In this document: positions 18,716 through 27,152 of the stretch, one piece after another
Layout: each line of letters opens with the position of its first letter
Position numbering within the stretch: position 1 is the stretch's first letter
Assembly: GCA_025149285.1 (NCBI GenBank)
Contig: CP102274.1
Location: 82,001 to 146,000, forward strand
Direction: 5' to 3'
Length of the DNA: 64,000 bases
Source of the DNA: Hungatella hathewayi
GTDB taxonomy: Bacteria > Bacillota > Clostridia > Lachnospirales > Lachnospiraceae
Notes under the pieces: model-generated
What the model was told of the DNA's origin: nothing
What the model saw: the letters and a program-made list of their open reading frames with translations, nothing else
Databases searched by the model: none
Position numbers and translations under genes: made by a program

Positions 18716-18738
18716 GTGTGTGCAGGAGGGAAAATTGA

Positions 18739-20253
18739 ATGAAAAAACAGATGAAATATGGATTGGCTGCGGTTTTACTGGGACTGGCGGGGATGACGCT
18801 GCTGTCCGGATGCCAAAAAAAGGAAACAAAAGAGATTGGACAGGAAAACGCGGATAAGGTAAAATTAGAAGTATTGGTTGAAGGCGCCGGAATGCCGGCG
18901 TCATCGGATGAAGATCCTATCCTGGATGCTTTGAATGAACGGCTGAACATGGATATGAATTTTTCCGTTGTTCAAAATGAATACAGCAACCAGTTGAATG
19001 TCCGTGTGGCGGGAGGAAACCCTCCGGATCTGTTTTCACTGAATTACGAGCAGATGCATACCTACGCGGAGCAGGATCTTCTGCTGGACTGGACTCCTTA
19101 TCTGGATCAGATGCCCCATGTGCAGGAAGTTCTGAAGCAGGAGGACTGGGTGAAGGGAATGGTGAACGGAAAAATCGTTGCCCTGAGCAAGAGGCCGTTT
19201 ATCAAGCTGCATTCTCTCTGGGTCAGGAAGGACTGGCTGGATGCGCTGGGGCTGGAAGTACCAAAGACGCTTGAGGATCTGGTGAATGTATCGGTTGCAT
19301 TTACCAAACAGGATCCTGATGGAAACGGGGTAGATGACACGTATGGCTTCACCGCGCCCGGCATGACGGCGGCCGGTTCTCAGGGTCTGTTTGGTTTATC
19401 TCCTGTCTTTGGGGCGTTTGGAACGACTCAGGAGGGCCAGTTTTATGTGAAAGACGGAAAAGCGGTTTATTCCACGGAAGACCCTGCATTCCGTGATGCG
19501 ATTGAATTTATCAGATCCTTCATTGCAACGGGGTCCGTTGATCCGGAGCTGGTGGTGAATAAGAACTTTTCAGAGCGGGATAAGGCATTTCGCGGGGAGG
19601 CAGGCATCATCTATATCGCGTGGACGGATATGGTAAAGGGCAACCTTCAGGAACAGATGAAGGCAGTAAATCCGGATGCGGAATGGATCCAGATTGAACC
19701 GCCGGCAGGCCCGGGAGGTTCCTATGACGGTTTTATCGATCTGGGCGACACTCCGAACCGGTATGCGATGCCGAAGGATATAGCGCCGGAAAAAAGGGAT
19801 CAGGTGTTAAAACTGATGGATTATATTGCAAGCGGCGAGGGACTTGATCTCGTATGCTACGGTGTGGAGGGCGTCCATTATAAGAAGGAGGGAGATCAGA
19901 TTACCGCTCTGCCGGCAATGTCTGATATCACATGGTCCTATAATTACCAGCTGGTTGGAAGAGATGATGTTCCTTATTACGGGGTAAAATATCCGACGCT
20001 CACGGAGTACCGGGATTTTGCTTACGGTTTGGACCGCATCAATGTGTATACAAATTTGATTCAGATTCCGGATAAGTTCAACATTGTTGATCTAAGAAGC
20101 TACGAGCAGCAGGAACTGGTGAATTTTATCTATGGTAAGAGGGACATGGATGAGTTCGATGATTTCCTGAAAACATTAGAGGACACGTATCATTTGAGCA
20201 CCTATAAAGCGGCTGCGGAATCTACATTGAAAGAATGTGGATACATTAAATAG
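18739..20253 (+). CDS. Extracellular solute-binding lipoprotein, LplA-like
   Basis: 504-aa lipoprotein; the signal peptide ends L-L-S-G-C with Cys26. Large (about 500 aa) binding proteins of this kind serve LplBC-type importers for oligosaccharides. Visible family features include G-G-N-P-P-D-L-F near residue 94 and a calcium-like D-P-D-G-N-G-V-D-D loop near residue 195. It has a GGAGGG ribosome site. Genes on both sides are close (24 bp and 8 bp), confirming a single operon. The ligand is not determinable; the neighbouring FAD enzyme suggests a modified sugar or glycoside. Confidence 0.88.
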   Translation: MKKQMKYGLAAVLLGLAGMTLLSGCQKKETKEIGQENADKVKLEVLVEGAGMPASSDEDPILDALNERLNMDMNFSVVQNEYSNQLNVRVAGGNPPDLFSLNYEQMHTYAEQDLLLDWTPYLDQMPHVQEVLKQEDWVKGMVNGKIVALSKRPFIKLHSLWVRKDWLDALGLEVPKTLEDLVNVSVAFTKQDPDGNGVDDTYGFTAPGMTAAGSQGLFGLSPVFGAFGTTQEGQFYVKDGKAVYSTEDPAFRDAIEFIRSFIATGSVDPELVVNKNFSERDKAFRGEAGIIYIAWTDMVKGNLQEQMKAVNPDAEWIQIEPPAGPGGSYDGFIDLGDTPNRYAMPKDIAPEKRDQVLKLMDYIASGEGLDLVCYGVEGVHYKKEGDQITALPAMSDITWSYNYQLVGRDDVPYYGVKYPTLTEYRDFAYGLDRINVYTNLIQIPDKFNIVDLRSYEQQELVNFIYGKRDMDEFDDFLKTLEDTYHLSTYKAAAESTLKECGYIK

Positions 20254-20261
20254 GAGAGATT

Positions 20262-21815
20262 ATGTATAAGGTTGTACTGATCGATGATAATGAGATTTTT
20301 TTGGAATCCCTGAAAAAAAACGGCCCCTGGAATGAAACTGACTGTTGTCTGGAAGGGGTGGCGTATGATGGGATCAGCGGAAAAAAGATGATAGAGGAGC
20401 TCAGACCGGATATTATTATCACCGATATCAGTATGCCCGAAATGGATGGATTAACCATGGTGGAAGCCATCCGCAAGGAGTGTCCAGGCAGTAAAATTTT
20501 GATTATCACAGGTTATGATAAGTTTGAATATGCACAGAAGGCGCTTCAGTTAAAAGTAAATCAAATACTGCTGAAACCAGTTTCCTTACATGATCTGCAG
20601 TGCGCCCTGTCAGCAATCGGGGAAGAGTTTAAGAAAGAAGAAGAGCGGAACAACAACTTTATCAGCTTACAGAAAAAGCTGGATTTAAATAAGAGAAACT
20701 ATGAGCGGGAACAGAGAAAACGCATGTTTCAATTATTATTAACTCTTCCCTGCTGCGATCAGGCGTGGATTGATAAACAGACGGAGAAGCACGAATGCTA
20801 TGACGGCGGGTATACGATTTTTGTTATGCCCGCCGATCAAAAGTCTATCATTGAAAAAGATTCCGCAGTGATCGAAAGCGAGATGGAAAAATACAGAGAT
20901 ATCGCGCCGCTGATCCAGATCGTTTCCTTTGTAAACAGCAGTTACTTTATAACACTGGTTTTGTATAAAAAATACATGAGGAAAGATAAAATCTCATATG
21001 CGGAAGAAAAGATGAGAAATATTTTGCGTGATTTTGGGGATCAGAAAGAATACCTTCTCTCGGTAACCTGCGCGGACAATCATTTTTACAGGATGCAGGA
21101 CCGATATGAAAAGCTGATATTACAGTTAGAGGAACGCATGTATTTTTTATATGAGACAGTTGCCGGAGATCAGTTAAAGTTCAGTGAGAGCCACATCATG
21201 ACGTATTTTGAGACGGTAATTACGAATGTAAAGACCATTAAATATGAAGATGGGGTTCTGGCGCTCGATAAACTGGTGGAAGAGATATCACAGTTCTATA
21301 CGCCTGATCTTGTTCTGATACGGACGGCGCTCAATGGTTTTTCTGTTTTGCTGGTGAGGGCCTTTGACGGTATGGAATATGGGGAGACGGGCGCCCACGG
21401 ACTGATGAACGGGTTCAACACCGTCATGAACATTAAACAGGCGAAGGAACAGCTTCATGCGATATACAGGGAATGTTTAAAACAGCGATCAGGGGAGGAT
21501 AAAAAGTATTCTGCTCTGGTTTTGGCCGTTCTGCAGTATGTCAGAGGCAACGTTTACGGCGATATTTCGCTTGAAAGGACTGCGCGGTACTTTAATGTAT
21601 CTTCCGGATATTTAAGTGGTCTGGTAAAGAAAGAAACCGGAATCAATTATAATCAGATCGTGCTGCAGGAAAAAATTAATGCGGCAAAGGAACTGTTAAA
21701 GCATCCGGAGTATTCAATCGAGGAGATCGGAGAGAAAATAGGATATACGAATTACATCAGCTTTTACAAGGCATTTAAAAAAGCAACGGGAATGTCGCCC
21801 AGAGAATGCAGGTGA
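20262..21815 (+). CDS. Response regulator with AraC output domain, YesN type
   Basis: 517 aa. An N-terminal receiver domain (1-120) has the acidic pair D8-D9, the phosphoacceptor D55 in I-I-T-D-I-S-M-P and K105. A ~270-residue linker of unknown fold follows, then an AraC DNA-binding domain in the last ~100 residues (L-E-R-T-A-R-Y-F-N-V; I-E-E-I-G-E-K-I-G-Y; ending M-S-P-R-E-C-R). It is co-transcribed with the importer and followed 10 bp later by its kinase. YesN-type regulators usually activate the adjacent importer genes. Confidence 0.92.
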   Translation: MYKVVLIDDNEIFLESLKKNGPWNETDCCLEGVAYDGISGKKMIEELRPDIIITDISMPEMDGLTMVEAIRKECPGSKILIITGYDKFEYAQKALQLKVNQILLKPVSLHDLQCALSAIGEEFKKEEERNNNFISLQKKLDLNKRNYEREQRKRMFQLLLTLPCCDQAWIDKQTEKHECYDGGYTIFVMPADQKSIIEKDSAVIESEMEKYRDIAPLIQIVSFVNSSYFITLVLYKKYMRKDKISYAEEKMRNILRDFGDQKEYLLSVTCADNHFYRMQDRYEKLILQLEERMYFLYETVAGDQLKFSESHIMTYFETVITNVKTIKYEDGVLALDKLVEEISQFYTPDLVLIRTALNGFSVLLVRAFDGMEYGETGAHGLMNGFNTVMNIKQAKEQLHAIYRECLKQRSGEDKKYSALVLAVLQYVRGNVYGDISLERTARYFNVSSGYLSGLVKKETGINYNQIVLQEKINAAKELLKHPEYSIEEIGEKIGYTNYISFYKAFKKATGMSPRECR

Positions 21816-21825
21816 AGGTGAGCCT

Positions 21826-23628
21826 ATGAGAGAAAAGATTAAGAATTACCTAAAAGAACGGTACTCCGATATTGGTATTAAAAAAGAGATTATCATGATA
21901 AACTCTGCCATCGTGTCGGCGGCGGTTCTGCTGACGTTTCTGTTCTGTTTTTTCTTAAACCTGGAAAAATCCACGCAGAATATCGAGAAAATTGCCCGTC
22001 AGCTGACGGAGGAGCAGTACCATACCGTGAACAGCAACATTCCGCATCTGGAAGGACAGATATTTGCACTGATGCAGAATAAAAGGCTTCAGCAGCTGCT
22101 GGCGGAGGCAGGGACGGAACCGCTGGATGTGTTTTCGAGAGACGGAATAAGAACCGAGTTGGAACAGATGTGCCATTTCTACCATTTTATCGACTTTGTT
22201 GTGGTAAAAGATTTACAGGGGATATGGTACGGTTCTGGCGGCTCCTCCGGGCTTGATTTTATCAGGCAGTGGGACAGTGAAAACGGGGAGAGGCTGAAAG
22301 CTCAGACGGGGAAGTGTATCTGGGAGATAGAAGATGGGGAAATCTATGTGGAACGGGAGATCTTTAACGTTACTACCATGGAAAGACTCGGGACCATTGT
22401 ATTAAATATCAATCAGAATTATTTCAATGAACTGATAGGTCTGCCCCGCAATTCCATGAATTACTGTTATTTGCTGTCAGACACGGGGAAATGTTATACC
22501 TACACGGAATCAGAAGGGGTCCCCCGCTGGAGCGATATCTCGCCTAAGATCCTTTATGAGGAGGGATATCAGGAGAAGTATCTGTTCCATGATGGAACGG
22601 TCTATCTGATGCAGGCGCTGATGGGCGGGACGGGCAGCTGGCAGATTGTGAACCTGATACCGGGGAATGTGTTTACCGACGGCTGGAAAACCAGTATTAT
22701 GATATCCATCCTGATAGGTGGCTGTGCAGTTGCAGTCGCCATTTTGCTGATTTCAAAGTTTTCCAGGAATTTATCTGCAAGGATCGAAGGGGTCATCGGA
22801 CAGATGGACCGGATTGCAGACGGAGAGTTTCATACGGAATATCAATCGGAACGCAGAGATGAGATTGACAAGATTCGATGCAGGTTAAACATTTTGGGGA
22901 AACAGATTGAGCAGCTTCTGGAAAATACGGTGGCGGAAGAAAAGCAGAAAAAAGAGATGGAGGTTCAGATGCTTCAGCTGCGCTATTATGCGGTACAATC
23001 CCAGATGAATCCTCACTTTATCTATAATGCACTGGAAACCATCAGCAGTATGGCGCTCTTATATGGAGCGGCCGAGGTCAGCAATGCGGTTTGTGAATGC
23101 GCAGCGCTGTTCCGGGCGAATGTAAGGCGGATCCACCAGTTTGTTACGCTGGAGGATGAACTGGAGTATGTGAAGCTGTGTATGAGATTCTATGAGCTGG
23201 CATATCCCAACCGGATCGATACCGAGTACAGGATCAGTCCGGAGCTGCAGGAGTGTATGGTGCCCAGCTTTTTACTGCATCCTTTAATAGAAAACATTAT
23301 TGTGCACGGGGTTTCCAAATCTGTTAAGAGGGTTAAAATATTGGTGAGCTGCAAACAGCGGGGGGATATGATCAAAATAGCGGTCTGTGACAACAGCATC
23401 GGTATCAGCCGTGAAAAGCAGCAGCAGCTTCTCGATGCAATGAAGGAGACCGACATATGGCTGAATGAGGATTCGAAGGCGCCTCATACGGAGATTGGAC
23501 TGCCTAATATTTATTATATACTGAAAAGAAGCTTTGGAGAGAGGGCAGATTTGAAGTTATACAGCAGAGAGGAAAGGGGAACGTGTATATTTTTAAGCTT
23601 TCCGCGTGAGCGCCAGATACAGAATTGA
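21826..23628 (+). CDS. Sensor histidine kinase, YesM type
   Basis: 600-aa membrane kinase. It has a first membrane helix (~24-44), a large extracytoplasmic sensor (~45-285), a second helix (~288-308), HAMP (~309-360), then a His_kinase domain with N-P-H-F-I-Y-N (phospho-His397) and a HATPase domain with an N-box-like P-L-I-E-N-I-I-V-H-G and I-G-L-P-N-I. It pairs with the YesN-type regulator just upstream. It likely senses the extracellular sugar, perhaps through the lipoprotein. Last gene of the operon that starts at 15460. Confidence 0.92.
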   Translation: MREKIKNYLKERYSDIGIKKEIIMINSAIVSAAVLLTFLFCFFLNLEKSTQNIEKIARQLTEEQYHTVNSNIPHLEGQIFALMQNKRLQQLLAEAGTEPLDVFSRDGIRTELEQMCHFYHFIDFVVVKDLQGIWYGSGGSSGLDFIRQWDSENGERLKAQTGKCIWEIEDGEIYVEREIFNVTTMERLGTIVLNINQNYFNELIGLPRNSMNYCYLLSDTGKCYTYTESEGVPRWSDISPKILYEEGYQEKYLFHDGTVYLMQALMGGTGSWQIVNLIPGNVFTDGWKTSIMISILIGGCAVAVAILLISKFSRNLSARIEGVIGQMDRIADGEFHTEYQSERRDEIDKIRCRLNILGKQIEQLLENTVAEEKQKKEMEVQMLQLRYYAVQSQMNPHFIYNALETISSMALLYGAAEVSNAVCECAALFRANVRRIHQFVTLEDELEYVKLCMRFYELAYPNRIDTEYRISPELQECMVPSFLLHPLIENIIVHGVSKSVKRVKILVSCKQRGDMIKIAVCDNSIGISREKQQQLLDAMKETDIWLNEDSKAPHTEIGLPNIYYILKRSFGERADLKLYSREERGTCIFLSFPRERQIQN

Positions 23629-23680
23629 GTGCGGTGTTTTCCGTACCGAAAAAAGGAAGTGCCGACTTCCGGATCATAGT

Positions 23681-23710
23681 GAATAATTCCCGAAATCGCG
23701 GCTTATAATA
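23681..23710 (+). promoter_or_regulatory. Forespore-type (sigma-G/sigma-F-like) promoter of yyaC
   Basis: GAATA at 23681-23685 fits the GHATR -35 of sigma-G promoters, and TATAATA at 23704-23710 differs by one base from CATAHTA. The spacer is 18 bp, the usual value. The TATAAT could also act with sigma-A, but no TTGACA-like -35 is present. Confidence 0.5.
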
Positions 23711-23746
23711 GAACAGAGAATAAGAAGGACATCAAGGCAGGATATT

Positions 23747-24346
23747 ATGAGACTATGGGAACGCATCGCAATCCGCGGCAATCGGGAAGTTTATTATTAT
23801 GACACAAAACAGTCCTTTGAGGCGGAAGAGTTTGCTTCGAGGCTTTATGATTTGATCTGTATGGAACAGGAAAACGGAAAAACGGCGGGGGTTGTGTTTC
23901 TGTGTATCGGGACAGACCGTTCCACGGGTGACAGCTTAGGACCGTTAATCGGGTACAAGCTGAAGGAAAAACGGCTGGAGCGGGTGGAAATTCTGGGGAC
24001 ACTGGAACGCCCTGTACACGCCATGAATTTAGAGACCTACCAGGCAATTTTAAAATTTCAGTACCCGGATCACGTGGTGGTGGCAGTGGATGCCTCCGTG
24101 GGGAACATGGAGCATATCGGGTATGTGACGCTTGGAAAAGGCTCGCTGAAGCCGGGACTTGGAGTCAGCAAGGAACTGAAGGCGGTAGGCGACATTTTTA
24201 TCACGGGTATTGTCGGAAGCTGCGGCAGCTTCGATCCCTTAATGCTCCAGAGCATCCGGCTGTCTGTCGTCATGCGGATGGCGGACTGCATCAGCAGAAG
24301 CATTTATCTTGTCGAAAAGTTATGGGAAAATGCTTCCCTTCTTTGA
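23747..24346 (+). CDS. yyaC: Spore protein YyaC (DUF1256)
   Basis: 199-aa protein of the YyaC/DUF1256 family, known only from spore formers and annotated as a putative spore protease. The signature C-I-G-T-D-R-S-T-G-D-S-L-G-P is at residues 53-66, and V-A-V-D-A-S-V-G-N near residue 110 is also typical. No signal peptide. A forespore-type promoter lies upstream. The presence of this gene is the best evidence in the window that the host sporulates. The exact reaction in spores is not firmly known. Confidence 0.92.
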   Translation: MRLWERIAIRGNREVYYYDTKQSFEAEEFASRLYDLICMEQENGKTAGVVFLCIGTDRSTGDSLGPLIGYKLKEKRLERVEILGTLERPVHAMNLETYQAILKFQYPDHVVVAVDASVGNMEHIGYVTLGKGSLKPGLGVSKELKAVGDIFITGIVGSCGSFDPLMLQSIRLSVVMRMADCISRSIYLVEKLWENASLL

Positions 24347-24408
24347 CAGGTTTTGCGCTCATCCTGTGCTATGATTCATTGGATTAATATGAATAGCGGG
24401 GTGAGCCT

Positions 24409-25779
24409 ATGGGAGAATTGTACAATCCGTTCCCGAAGCTGCCGAAGAATATACGGCAGATCGGGGAGCGTGACGCAATCGTAAAATTGTATGTGGAAGA
24501 TTACGTGAATACGTATTTGAGACGTCTGTATCCGGCGGGTGGACAGGACCTACGGGTCGGCCTACTGCTCGGAAGCGTGGAGATGAACGATGGGACGCCG
24601 TATATCTTTATTGACGGCGCCATGGAAATGGAAGATGTAACAGAACAGGGTCAGAAAGTGGTCTTTTCAGAACTCGCGTGGAAAAAGGCGTATCAGAGCG
24701 TGGAGCAGCTGTTTCCGAAACGGTCCGTTCTGGGCTGGTTTCTGTGTGGAGCGCCGGGAAATGATTTAAGTCCGCTTAATTACTGGAAGCAGCATGTTCA
24801 GTATTTTCAGGGACCTAATAAGCTGATGTATTTAAGCAGCGGAGTGGAAGGAGACGAATCAGTTTACATAACGTCGGAAGACGGATTCTACAAGCTCTGC
24901 GGCTACAGCATTTATTATGAAAGAAATCAGATGATGCAGGATTATATGGTTCTCCGGAAGGATGTGAGGAGAATTGAGTCCGGATCGGATGAGAAGGTTA
25001 TTCAGGAATTCAGAAAGCGGATGGATGAGCACAAGGACGAGGTGACGGACAGGCACCAGACTCTTGGGCTTTTACGTGGTATGTGCATGGCCATGTCTAT
25101 CGTGATCCTGGCAGGCGGAATCGTAATGTTTAATAATTATGAGCGGATGCAGGAGATGGAGAGCGTGATCGCATCCGCTATTCCGGAACGGGTGGAGTCG
25201 GCGCTGATGGGAAAGGATAACGCGGCGGTGAAGGATAAACCGGAATCCCATGTGGTCGTGGAAGAGGCGGATGGCGGAGTCTATCCGACGACGGCGGCGG
25301 TGACAAAGGAAACCATGTCAGAAACCCAGCCGGGCAGTCAAAACGGCGGGGAAGGTCAAAATGGCGGAGACGGCCAGGCGGCTGGAAGCGGCCAGAAGAG
25401 TGAAAATACTCAGGATAGCGGAGACGTCCAGAGCAGCGGAAACGGCCAGAATAGCGGAGGCGGTCAGAACGGCGAAAGCAGTCAGAACAGCGGAAACGGC
25501 CAGGATGGCGGAAACAGTCAGGAGTCTGCCCAGACGCAGGGAGGAAATAAGGGGGCGTCTAAAGAAGAGGGGGCCGGAAGCCAGAGTTCATCCGGCGGTG
25601 CCTCCCAGGCTGCGGCCGGTGGTACCCAGAGAGTTCATGTGGTTCAGGATGGAGAAACACTGTATGGGATCTGTATATCGGAATATCATGATGTAAATAA
25701 ATTAAAGGAAATCTGTGAGTTAAACGGGCTGGAGGATGAAAATAAAATAGTATCCGGCCAGAAGCTTCTGCTTCCCTAA
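24409..25779 (+). CDS. LysM-domain membrane protein with low-complexity stalk
   Basis: 456 aa. Residues 1-190 form a globular domain with V-G-L-L-L-G-S-V-E and G-W-F-L-C-G-A-P-G that looks like a degenerate MPN/JAB-type fold (inference). A single membrane helix (~222-243) follows, then a long Gly/Ser/Asn/Gln-rich stalk (~300-395) made of G-Q-N-S-G-N/G-G-Q-N-like repeats, and a C-terminal LysM domain (~405-456; V-V-Q-D-G-E-T-L-Y-G-I-C, ending V-S-G-Q-K-L-L-L-P). The globular domain should be cytoplasmic and the LysM outside, bound to peptidoglycan. Its place after yyaC suggests a possible envelope or spore role. Confidence 0.8.
   Translation: MGELYNPFPKLPKNIRQIGERDAIVKLYVEDYVNTYLRRLYPAGGQDLRVGLLLGSVEMNDGTPYIFIDGAMEMEDVTEQGQKVVFSELAWKKAYQSVEQLFPKRSVLGWFLCGAPGNDLSPLNYWKQHVQYFQGPNKLMYLSSGVEGDESVYITSEDGFYKLCGYSIYYERNQMMQDYMVLRKDVRRIESGSDEKVIQEFRKRMDEHKDEVTDRHQTLGLLRGMCMAMSIVILAGGIVMFNNYERMQEMESVIASAIPERVESALMGKDNAAVKDKPESHVVVEEADGGVYPTTAAVTKETMSETQPGSQNGGEGQNGGDGQAAGSGQKSENTQDSGDVQSSGNGQNSGGGQNGESSQNSGNGQDGGNSQESAQTQGGNKGASKEEGAGSQSSSGGASQAAAGGTQRVHVVQDGETLYGICISEYHDVNKLKEICELNGLEDENKIVSGQKLLLP
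25330..25560 (+). repeat. Degenerate tandem repeats in the LysM protein stalk
   Basis: Imperfect 15-24-bp units of the form GGnCAGAnnnnnGGAAA/C encode G-Q-N/D-S-G-N/G. Such arrays easily change length. They encode the flexible stalk between membrane and LysM domain. Confidence 0.7.
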
Positions 25780-25876
25780 AGGCCGCAAACTCGCGGAAAG
25801 AAAAAAATAATGCGTTTCTCCCGGAAATGATGTATACTACAATCAAACCAGTTACGGCATTTTAGGAGAAAACATA

Positions 25877-27133
25877 ATGAGTGATTTAGACTCTATGAAC
25901 AGAGAAATTAAAAAAAGGCAGCTGAGACGGCAGATTGTTCCGCCCCCAGCCCCTCAGGAAGAAGACAGTGAGGAAATCGTACGGAAAGCCCGAAAGCGCG
26001 TCAGAAGGAAACGGCTTAAGATTATTCTGATTATTGGAGTGATCTTAATCGCCGCGGGAATCGGCCTGTTCCAGTATTTCCGGCTCTACCAGTATACGAG
26101 TTATGACGTCGTGTGGGAAAAAGAGTTAAAGGAAGGCAGCTTTGTGGGTTATATGGATTTTGGCGGCAACGTCTTAAAATACAGCAAGGATGGAGCCTCC
26201 TACATTGATAACCAGGGAAAAGAGATCTGGGTCCAGAGCTTTGAGATGAAGTCGCCCACTGCGTGTGTCAACGGAAATTATGCGGCGGTGGCGGATCAGC
26301 AGGGCAACAGCATCTACATATTTGATAAGTCGGGGCCTACGGGGACGGCGACTACGCTGCTTCCCATCATTAAGGCCACGGTCTCCGCTCACGGTGTAGT
26401 CGCGGCGATCCTGGAGGACTCAACCTCAAACTACATCTATTTTTATAAGAATGACGGAAGCGTTCTGGATGTAAAGATCAAGGCGCTGCTAAACGGAGAG
26501 ACCGGCTACCCCGTGGATATCAGCCTTTCCCCGGATGGAACCCAGCTGATAGGAGCGTACGCCTATTTAAAGAACGGTGCGCTGAACGGCCGTGTCGCGT
26601 TCCACAATTTTGCGGAAATCGGAAAAAGCGTGCCGGATCGAGTGGTAGGCGGATTTGACGAGCCTTACGAGTCTTCTCTGGTGGCGCGGGTCCATTTCCT
26701 CGATGACACTTATTCCTGTGCATTTGCAGATAACAGCGTATCCTTTTATTCGACAAAGAACGCGCTGTCGCCGGAGCTGCTTAAGCAGGTTGTGGTGGAG
26801 GAGGAGATCAGGGCGGTCTTCTATTCGAATAAGTACGTGGGGATTATTGTAAATAATGCGGAAGGCGAGAATCCGGACCGGATGGACGTCTACAGTCCTG
26901 ACGGAAACCTCGTATTTTCGGAGGCGTTTCGTTATCAGTACACCCAGGCCGATATTGACGGAGAGCATGTAATTTTGTATAATGAAGACTCGTGCAGGGT
27001 TTATAATATGTCCGGACGACTGAAGTTTGAAGGAACATTTGATTTTCCCGTATCCAAGATCCGGAACGGCAGATTTCCCAATACGCTGCTGGTAACCGGA
27101 CCTCAGAACATGAAAGAGATAAGATTAAAATAG
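25877..27133 (+). CDS. DUF5711 family membrane-anchored beta-propeller-like protein
   Basis: 418 aa. A basic cytoplasmic N-terminus (residues 1-50, many K/R) precedes one membrane helix (~51-72). The extracellular remainder consists of repeated four-strand units with D-x-x-G turns (Y-S-K-D-G-A-S-Y-I-D-N-Q-G-K-E-I-W, S-L-S-P-D-G-T-Q-L) like a seven-bladed propeller. This matches the clostridial DUF5711 family of unknown function. AGGAG at 25863-25867 supports ATG 25877. It lies between the LysM protein and transketolase, 20 bp before the latter. Confidence 0.82.
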   Translation: MSDLDSMNREIKKRQLRRQIVPPPAPQEEDSEEIVRKARKRVRRKRLKIILIIGVILIAAGIGLFQYFRLYQYTSYDVVWEKELKEGSFVGYMDFGGNVLKYSKDGASYIDNQGKEIWVQSFEMKSPTACVNGNYAAVADQQGNSIYIFDKSGPTGTATTLLPIIKATVSAHGVVAAILEDSTSNYIYFYKNDGSVLDVKIKALLNGETGYPVDISLSPDGTQLIGAYAYLKNGALNGRVAFHNFAEIGKSVPDRVVGGFDEPYESSLVARVHFLDDTYSCAFADNSVSFYSTKNALSPELLKQVVVEEEIRAVFYSNKYVGIIVNNAEGENPDRMDVYSPDGNLVFSEAFRYQYTQADIDGEHVILYNEDSCRVYNMSGRLKFEGTFDFPVSKIRNGRFPNTLLVTGPQNMKEIRLK

Positions 27134-27152
27134 ACCAGGAGGAATAATACCA

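Noticed and set aside
23655..23671. GGAAGT/ACTTCC hairpin after the YesM-type kinase gene as terminator
   Set aside because: Six base pairs without a T-run; possible weak signal only.
25330..25560. GGCCAGAA-type repeats as a possible CRISPR or iteron array
   Set aside because: They are degenerate, in frame, and encode a Gly/Asn/Gln stalk of the LysM protein.
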